Assembly: GCA_958510825.1 (NCBI GenBank) | Contig: OY294046.1 | Coordinates: forward strand, 50,635,794-50,699,793 | Source: Brachypterus glaber | Taxonomy: Eukaryota > Arthropoda > Insecta > Coleoptera > Kateretidae | Reading direction: 5' to 3' | DNA length: 64,000 bases | In this document: positions 58,801 through 64,000 of the stretch, piece by piece | Position numbering within the stretch: position 1 is the first letter of the stretch | How the letters are laid out: every line of letters starts with the position of its first letter | Notes under the pieces: model-generated | What the model was told of the DNA's origin: nothing | The model's input: the letters and a program-made list of their open reading frames with translations, nothing else | The model's database searches: none | Made by a program: the position numbers and the translations under genes

Positions 58801-61047
58801 TTTAAGTTAAAAGAATAACTGCCAAGAGTGTTGACTACTTTGAGCCAAGAACGTAATTTTTTTCAGTGTACCATTAATTCATTAATTATTTAAAATATAT
58901 ACTTAGTTCTCTGCGACATCCAAAGAATGTTAATTTTTTGTATTATATTAAGGGCAATAACTCTTATGCCATTTTTTCTGTTTTCTATATTCTACTACAT
59001 CTATAGTCCGTCCAATTACGCAAGATAGTAGTTTAAAATTTCCTCGATTTTTAAGCTACATCATTGGTTAAAAACTCGTACCTTTTAAAATATAAAATAT
59101 TGTGACATCTTTTGTCTATGACAATGATTGAAGGTCGTTAAAGCTAATAAAAGAAAAGAAAGTAACATAAAAAATATATATATATATTTTTTACTTAATT
59201 TTGTATGGTATTGAAAAAGGTACTTTTTTGGTTTATTCTTCATACACTCACGCTTAATTAGAATATTCTACATATAGTACAAACGTAAATTATATTGAAC
59301 ACAAGGAAAACGTCAAATTTTTAGGTTACAATTACAACTTAAGGCCTATCCAGAGGCTCGCATAACAACCATTACAAGATACATGACGACACATCAAGCC
59401 AATCCTGGCATCGCATTCTTATGTACTTTTTATGTGAGTCCTTGGATAGGCCCTTTCCAGGAAAACAGTACCGACATCTGTTAAATTTTTGATACACTAC
59501 GATTTATGCATAATTATGCTATTTATGCGCTCTGTGGTGTAAAATGGGCTGCGCCCCTTACTATCTTGCATAACTGGACGGAGTGTAGTAAACATTTGTG
59601 TAAAACTGCATCAACAGCCTTAGTTAAGTCTAAAAGTTTCTGATAATTAATTATTATAAATAACTTCCGATTTTAAATAATTTACCATGTATTCAAACTG
59701 GGAGCAATTTTATTATTTATTATTATTATTGTTTTTTAGAGGAAAAAGCGACACAAACCAAATTAGCTACAGAATTCTTACAAAAAGAGATGGGCCAGAA
59801 TGTAAACCGTGCCAGCCGCGATAAAATTCCAATTAATCTTAAAAAGGAAGAAATACAATTATATATTAAGAGATTCCAATATATTGACAAAGATAGAAAA
59901 GGATATGTTTCTATTAATGATATAAGAAGGAGTCTAAAGGTATGTTTTAATATTATTTTAAGCATTTTCACTCATATTGATTGCAAATAAAGGAATACTA
60001 TCCTTATCTTCATCCAGCTGTTTGTATTAATTTTGCTATGTTAATTTTAGATGATTTTTAAATCTTAATAACATTTTTGGTGTTATATGACAAAACTATT
60101 ATTATTTTCAAACTTAAAATTAGTTAAAATAGTCTAAATTTTTAGAGTTAGCTTATAAAATTTAGGTAATTTTTAATAATTTTGTAATGTATTCGGTCTG
60201 AAAATACCATTTAAGTTTTTAGAAAAAACTGAGTTGTAACGTGAATAATTCTTCCACTCTTCTGGCGTGTCGTGGCAAAACTTGATTTAGCAGTAAAGAC
60301 TTAGTTAAGTCGCAAACTATGTTCATAAATATACATTGATGAAAAAAAAAAAAAAATACACAGTCGACCGTCCTGAATTGACACGGAATATGGATAAATT
60401 GTGAAAAAAATTGACACTGTTTTTGTAAAATTTACACAATTTTAATTCATTTTAACACGTTTTCGTGTCAATTCAGGTCTACACGGTCGACTGTGTAAAA
60501 AAACATTATTTACGTTCTGCAGCCCAGTTTCAAAAAACCCAAACACTTAAACATGGTTACACTGAAATTTACTTGACAATAGAAATAAGTATTGTCAAAA
60601 CAAAAGCATTCCGGTTTCATAGTATCTTCAAAAAAAAAAGTAAAAATACACCAACAAGTAAATTGTTGAAGATCCAATAACTCAGGGCAGTTTTTTAAAA
60701 GATCTTTATTTTAGAAACATTTCGTTACAAAATTTTCATACCATTCAGTTCAGCATTTCACATTTTTTATTTTTTGTTTCTTATTTTTTTCTCGTTATTT
60801 AGTCTTTAGGTATGAAATTTACCGATGAGGAAATTCGTTTATTGCTCAGTGACATAAACCCAACACATAACGGCGAATTGGAACTTTCCGACTACTTGCA
60901 CGTAAGTTGATTTTTCATTTTTACTTAACTTTCTCAACTTTACAGCAACATGGAGAAAAGGAGATTCCCGGCGAGGAACTTCACGAAATCTTGAAGGAAA
61001 TCGACAGCAACATGAACGGTCAAGTCGAACTTGACGAATATTTGCAG
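52843..61047 (+). CDS. GPD2: Mitochondrial FAD-dependent glycerol-3-phosphate dehydrogenase (3' end not in window or not found)
   Basis: Exons: 52843-53339, 54303-54760, 55544-55747, 56284-56478, 57660-58061, 59740-59939, then 60803-60901 and/or 60946-61047; all GT-AG and in phase. The enzyme oxidises glycerol-3-phosphate to dihydroxyacetone phosphate on the outer face of the inner mitochondrial membrane and passes electrons to ubiquinone (glycerophosphate shuttle). Seen: the FAD-binding loop FDILIIGGGATGTG (about residues 70-83), SGTSSRSTKLIHGGVRYL, YYDGQQDDARMN, INATGPFTDS, TSDGRVIFFLPW, VRRGDVLSAWSGIRPLV, IAGGKWTTYRSMAEE and GKRWPI, then a first EF-hand loop DKDRKGYVSIND. Here the start is the ATG at 52843, which adds a hydrophobic N-terminus of about 38 residues; the exon at 52378 offers another start. 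About 650 residues precede the alternative EF-hand exons. The final exon, expected to follow FLQ-like LQ with LMSAI-like sequence, was not found. Confidence 0.93.
53803..54092. repeat. Dispersed repeat, copy 2, in a GPD2 intron
   Basis: Matches 1-451 with internal deletions; GGAAACACTCATGCAGCGGG and TAGTCCCTTGGTATATAAAT are shared. Confidence 0.7.
54938..55088. repeat. MITE, GAACGTTCAAGTATTACGTAAC family, copy 2
   Basis: TGAACGTTCAAGTATTACGT and its inverse GCGTTACGTAATACTTGAACG with GTTCCC. A further half-copy lies near 55238-55258. It lies in the third GPD2 intron. Confidence 0.75.
55336..55490. repeat. Hairpin element in a GPD2 intron
   Basis: GCTATTTCTCTGGTTGCTGC then AACCAG and GTAAGGCCAACA, mirrored by GGCCTTACTGGTTGCAGCAA and CCAGCAAAATAG. 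It is preceded by CACTGATAAAAAAATAACC, like the ends of the 49119 family. Confidence 0.65.
55930..56120 (-). pseudogene. Non-LTR retrotransposon remnant (C-terminus of the polyprotein)
   Basis: On the minus strand the frame reads ETSSHYLSECVRYDRIRL and continues to LPWANILTFIERTG. This is the pattern seen just after the RNase H region at the end of jockey- or R1-like non-LTR ORF2 proteins (Cys/His-containing ETxxHxLxxC, then LP..ILxFIxxTG). Upstream domains (reverse transcriptase) are missing, so it is a 5'-truncated insertion in a GPD2 intron. The exact family is not determined. Confidence 0.6.
56524..57638. mobile_element. 1.1 kb TA-type foldback in a GPD2 intron
   Basis: CAGGGTTGTTCAGAAATAGG at the left, TTTCTGAATAACCCTG at the right, flanked by TA. 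The long arms share ATCTCTGGAATCCTATAAAC, GGCTCATTTCCGG-like and ACTACTTTTCA-like blocks in inverse order. One arm recurs at 2865-3035. It sits between two coding exons and could base-pair in the pre-mRNA. Confidence 0.8.
58062..58084 (+). other. GPD2: In-frame read-through and stop after the GPD2 catalytic domain
   Basis: If the GTAAGG donor at 58062 is not used, translation continues seven codons (RKEIKNT) to a TAA at 58082. The product would end after LNWSE and lack both EF hands. Whether a polyadenylated transcript exists cannot be seen; no perfect AATAAA is nearby (AATAAG at about 58098). Confidence 0.4.
58426..58868. mobile_element. TA-type element in a GPD2 intron
   Basis: CACTGAAAAAAAGGATCC at the left and TTTTTTTCAGTG at the right, flanked by TA. 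It is 443 bp with no coding capacity. Confidence 0.7.
59004..59585. repeat. TIR element with a nested smaller MITE, in a GPD2 intron
   Basis: TAGTCCGTCCAATTACGCAA then GATAGTA, mirrored by TACTATCTTGCATAACTGGA then CGGAG. Inside, 59343-59456 is a second hairpin: AAGGCCTATCCAGAGGCTC against GAGTCCTTGGATAGGCC. Confidence 0.65.
60359..60495. mobile_element. TA-type MITE in a GPD2 intron
   Basis: CACAGTCGACCG and CGGTCGACTGTG, flanked by TA. The inner arms continue with CTGAATTGACACG and CGTGTCAATTCAG. Confidence 0.85.
60803..60901 (+). CDS. GPD2: GPD2 alternative EF-hand exon a
   Basis: 99 nt (33 codons), bounded by TCGTTATTTAG and GTAAGT, phase 0 at both ends. It encodes the E-helix SLGMKFTDEEIRLLLSDI and the loop NPTHNGELELSD. 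It aligns without gaps to the second EF hand of human GPD2 but has Asn, Thr and Asn at loop positions 1, 3 and 5 and Asp at 12. Position 1 is normally Asp, so calcium binding is expected to be weak or absent. Compare with exon b, 44 nt downstream. Confidence 0.75.
60946..61047 (+). CDS. GPD2: GPD2 alternative EF-hand exon b
   Basis: 102 nt (34 codons), bounded by TCTCAACTTTACAG and GTTTGA, phase 0 at both ends. It encodes QHGEKEIPGEELHEILKEI and the canonical loop DSNMNGQVELDE (Asp1, Asn3, Asn5, Gly6, Glu12). This is the closer match to the human loop. The 44-nt gap to exon a is shorter than most spliceable introns, so the two are probably mutually exclusive; inclusion of both would also keep frame. 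Confidence 0.8.
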
Positions 61048-61358
61048 GTTTGAAATGTGTTTGATGTTCGTTGTGGCAACTGTGATTTAATTTGCTATTT
61101 TTTTTTATTAACTGGCCTGGAATATTTCACCTTTTACTTTCTGCTCTCACAACATACGAAAATCTGCTGCCAACAAAATAATACTTTCCCCTACAGCTAT
61201 TGGCCTAGCTAGGTTAATTAAAAAAAATTTAAAAATATTTATTCCAGCCTAGAACTTTGAATAAGGCTATGGTCCAAATTTTAAGTAGTTATCTCAAAGC
61301 GTCACAAAGCAGTGTATCAGATTTTTGGCTAAACATGAAAAGTAATTAGTATATTATA

Positions 61359-61450
61359 TAACTAGTGTGGAAAGTGACATATTTCACGCAAGTGGGAAGG
61401 TTTTCGTTTGAGGAAACCCCACGAGTGTACGAAATACACTTTCCAACGAG
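61359..61450. repeat. Hairpin MITE
   Basis: ACTAGTGTGGAAAGTGACAT with TTCACG and GTGGG, mirrored by CCCCACGAGTGTACG and AATACACTTTCCAACGAGT. Confidence 0.6.
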
Positions 61451-62394
61451 TTATGTACACTATTTTTCCTGAAATGAAAGATCTTGAAAAAATATAAAGT
61501 TTCTTAATTTAATATTTTCTAATTTTTATTATTTACTCAAAGAATTTTTGAGAAAAGCTAACAAAGCAAAAAATAGCATGTAAATTTATGTATGCAAAAC
61601 AGGAAATATGATTTTCTTTTCCTTTTAGTTTTCTTTCTTGGAAATCAAGGCAAAATTGACAGTTTGCTAGTTAAATTAGATTTCTTTAGATATTTTCCCA
61701 TATAAAACAGTAAAATTATACTATTTTACAATTTCATAAGAAAAAGACCGTGTATTATGATGTTTTTACTAAATCAAAAACTAAGTAATTTTTATAAAAT
61801 CTAGACATAAATAAAACATCCCAAGTTATATCTTGGTCAATCTAGTAAAAAATATAAACTATAGTTAATATTATAAAATAGAAATATTTGGATTGAAAAA
61901 AGATAATAATATTTTTCCTACGATCCCTTATAAAAATGACATTTAGTACAATCTTTTGTTCTTCAGAAAATGCCTTATATCACACTAGTTTGATATTTTT
62001 ATCACATTTTATAAAAAAAATCAAGATACACGGTATTTTTCTTATGAAATCGTAAAACAGTACAATTTTACTGTTTTATAAAAAATATCTAAAGAAATCT
62101 AATTTAATTAGCAAACTGCCCTGCCTTTATTTACACAAGAGGCTTGCGTTATAGGCAACCCATAAAACAGCTATGTATTGTATTGTATAATATTGTCTTA
62201 AATTTTAAAACCAAGAAAACTAAAAGTAAAAGAAAATCATATTTCCCGTTTAACATACACAAATTTGTATGCTATTTTTTGCATTGTATGCTTTGCTTTT
62301 CTCAAAAATTTTTTGAATAAGTAATAAAAATTAGAAAATATTAATTAGAAAACTTTATATTTTTTCAGGATCCTAGGAAAAATAGTGTACATAA
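61451..62394. repeat. 0.94 kb foldback with about 300-bp arms
   Basis: TTATGTACACTATTTTTCC at the left is inverted exactly at 62376-62394. Long stretches of both arms are complementary, for example AGGAAATATGATTTTCTTTT and TTAGATTTCTTTAGATATTT with their inverses. Part of the right arm (62130-62200) holds an extra insertion. It lies downstream of the last GPD2 exon seen, so probably in its next intron. Confidence 0.8.
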
Positions 62395-63019
62395 ATATTT
62401 ATTCGACTGATTTTAAAAGCGATACTTTTTAATCATGTTTCGCGGGCGAAAACTTAGACTTTTTTGGCCCTCTACTTTTTCGCGATACACTAAAATCTTG
62501 AGCTTGATTTTAGAAACCCGTAAATGTAATGTTTTAAAATGGATTCTCATTTCTGGCTAAAATTACGTGCTTATGTGTAATTTTCAATATTTTTGCTTAT
62601 TTTTGACCGCTGTTGTCTGAAATATTGACTGATTAAAAAAAAATACTTCTGCCAACAAAATAATACTTTTCCCTATAAGCCTAGGTTCATTATAACCAAA
62701 AACAAAAACAAAAATGAATAAAAAAATCAAAAAAATTTTTCAAACATTTTTTTTTTCAAAAAAGTTTCTTTTATCTTTTTTCGTAAAACGAAAAATATTC
62801 TAAAACAATTTTTTTTAATTTTTTTTACCCCATTTTACCCCCTTACCCCACCTAATTTTTTGTTACCAAAAACAATCACAGCCTAGAACTTCATACTTCA
62901 ATTTATTGGCGTAGAGGTCTACCATGATCAACAAGGTAGTGCCTCCGGACCGAGGCCCCTACCTTGCAGCCTAGAACTTTGCATAATCAACCCATAGTCC
63001 AAATATTAAGTATTTAGCT
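62395..63019. other. No gene seen; contains a short retrotransposon-tail-like insert
   Basis: AT-rich DNA. 62891-62968 is an inserted 78-bp block flanked by the direct repeat GCCTAGAACTT (62880-62890 and 62969-62979). On the minus strand it contains GGGGCCTCGGTCCGGAGGCA and ends near AATAAATTGAAGTATG, like the 3' tail of a truncated non-LTR element. Confidence 0.45.
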
Positions 63020-63312
63020 GAAAGCGTTCTTGAGTTATCGTGATCACAAATTTCCCGGACACACAGACCGACAGACCGACAGACATATTTTTTTTTTTAC
63101 GGAAATCCTATTTTTTGGATATCAAACATCAAGAAACTTAAAAAAAATTAATCGCGGTCACAAATTTCCCGGACACACAGACCGACAGACAGATTTTTTT
63201 TTGACGGAAATCCTATTTTTTGGATATAAAACGTCAAGAAACTTAAAAAAAATTAAAAAATTTTTTTTGAATTTTTTTACTAACGCCAGATTTTCTTTGG
63301 GGAAAGTAATAT
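63020..63312. repeat. Tandem pair within the TTTCCCCAAGGAAAG family
   Basis: ACAAATTTCCCGGACACACA, GACCGACAGAC and ACGGAAATCCTATTTTTTGG occur twice in direct order (about 63048 and 63159), and the block ends with the family end TTTCTTTGGGGAAAGTAA. The 95-residue frame across it is an artefact. Confidence 0.7.
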
Positions 63313-63644
63313 ATTAACGTATTTCTAAAATCCGAGTGTAAAATAGGGAGTCCCGGGATTTTTTGCAGGGTAACTAATGTTTTATTTAAAATATATTGAA
63401 TTAGGGTTATAAGTTTAACTAGATAACTACTTTTCCAAAATGCACAGTTATGACTTGCCTGCTGTTCTGTATTATTTTTCCATTTACTTTTTTTATTTTT
63501 CTTTACTATGTAGTGCAGTATTATTATTAATTTATACTAATTAATCGTTATTCTTTATGCTGGTTTATGGTTCGATTTAACGGAACTTATTAACCAATTA
63601 AACTGGCCTGCATCTTAGAACTTTTTAAAAGCTTTTTGAATTGC

Positions 63645-63840
63645 GTTAACCCTTACCCTCCCGAGACTAAACTAATGATAATTTTTCGATTTAATTGTGT
63701 TTTTTTTTTTATATTTGCTATGCCTAAAATGGAGAAAAAAAAATAAAAAATAAACCAATATTTTTTTAGTTTTTGCTCGAGTTTCAGGAGAGCTGTATTA
63801 TACTGAATTAAATTTGCATATTTGTTTGCATACATAGAAA
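63645..63840. repeat. Inverse copy of the interior of 8159-8961
   Basis: TTACCCTCCCGAGACTAAAC, AATTTTTCGATTTAATTGTG and CAGGAGAGCTGTATTATACT are the reverse complement of 8690-8880. The remaining 160 bp to the window end shows nothing recognisable. Confidence 0.7.
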
Positions 63841-64000
63841 GTCTATAAAAGTATTTTGGATTAATATTGCCTTAAAAAAAAATAAATAATTACGGCCACA
63901 ATTGTGACACCCTGGAGGGTAAGGGTTAAGTGCTTATATGTATAAACGCGTAGTTATACTTCCAAAACTGCCTTTAGTTTCTTTCTATCACGTAACGTTT

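Noticed and set aside
60902..60945. Treating the 44-nt gap as a normal intron joining both EF-hand exons
   Set aside because: Possible in frame, but the length is below the usual minimum and both exons encode the same structural unit, so alternative use is the better reading; left open for RNA evidence.
63030..63317. 95-codon frame with an internal repeat (SYRDHKFPGHTDRQTD)
   Set aside because: The protein-level repeat only reflects the tandem nucleotide repeat of a dispersed element.

Overview
This is a 64 kb piece of nuclear genome from an insect. It is very AT-rich, and short spliced genes sit in long stretches of transposon-derived DNA. The genes are eukaryotic, with GT-AG introns (several with GTAAGT donors) and AATAAA signals. 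A beetle or similar holometabolous insect fits best, but the species cannot be named from the sequence. I see no tRNA or rRNA gene and no CRISPR array.

Genes, left to right. (1) A divergent promoter near 6.7-6.95 kb drives a two-coding-exon gene for a 50-residue membrane micropeptide (plus strand, 8025-9596). A possible short first exon faces the other way (6674-6620). (2) HEATR1/UTP10, a U3 snoRNP factor, lies on the minus strand (21117-12262) as a 1,151-nt and a 4,900-nt coding exon around a repeat-filled 2.8 kb intron. Joined, they give an intact protein of about 2,016 residues. (3) MED20 (plus, 21608-22231) is intronless and head-to-head with HEATR1. (4) Porphobilinogen deaminase (HMBS, plus, 26946-28868) has five coding exons and 475 residues, with five Cys-Pro motifs in its C-terminal insertion. 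(5) Mitochondrial glycerol-3-phosphate dehydrogenase (GPD2, plus, 52.4 kb to beyond about 61.05 kb) has two alternative 5' coding exons, an apparent read-through stop that would omit the EF hands, and a tandem pair of alternative EF-hand exons only 44 nt apart. Its last exon lies past the window or was not found.

Most of the rest is repeats. I could delimit many non-autonomous inverted-repeat elements by their ends and target-site duplications. They include hAT-type (8-bp duplications), PIF/Harbinger-type (TTA) and Tc1/mariner-type (TA) elements, plus several 0.7-1.5 kb foldbacks, often nested. One unusual group has ends beginning TCGAGGGG, TGTAC-type borders and an interior of short degenerate tandem repeats whose unit differs from copy to copy. 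Two small non-LTR retrotransposon remnants lie in or next to GPD2.

The genes do not form a pathway: ribosome biogenesis (HEATR1), transcription (MED20), haem synthesis (HMBS) and mitochondrial redox shuttling (GPD2). The observations most worth following are the GPD2 EF-hand exon pair, the Cys-Pro motifs of HMBS, the micropeptide gene and the variable-cargo elements.
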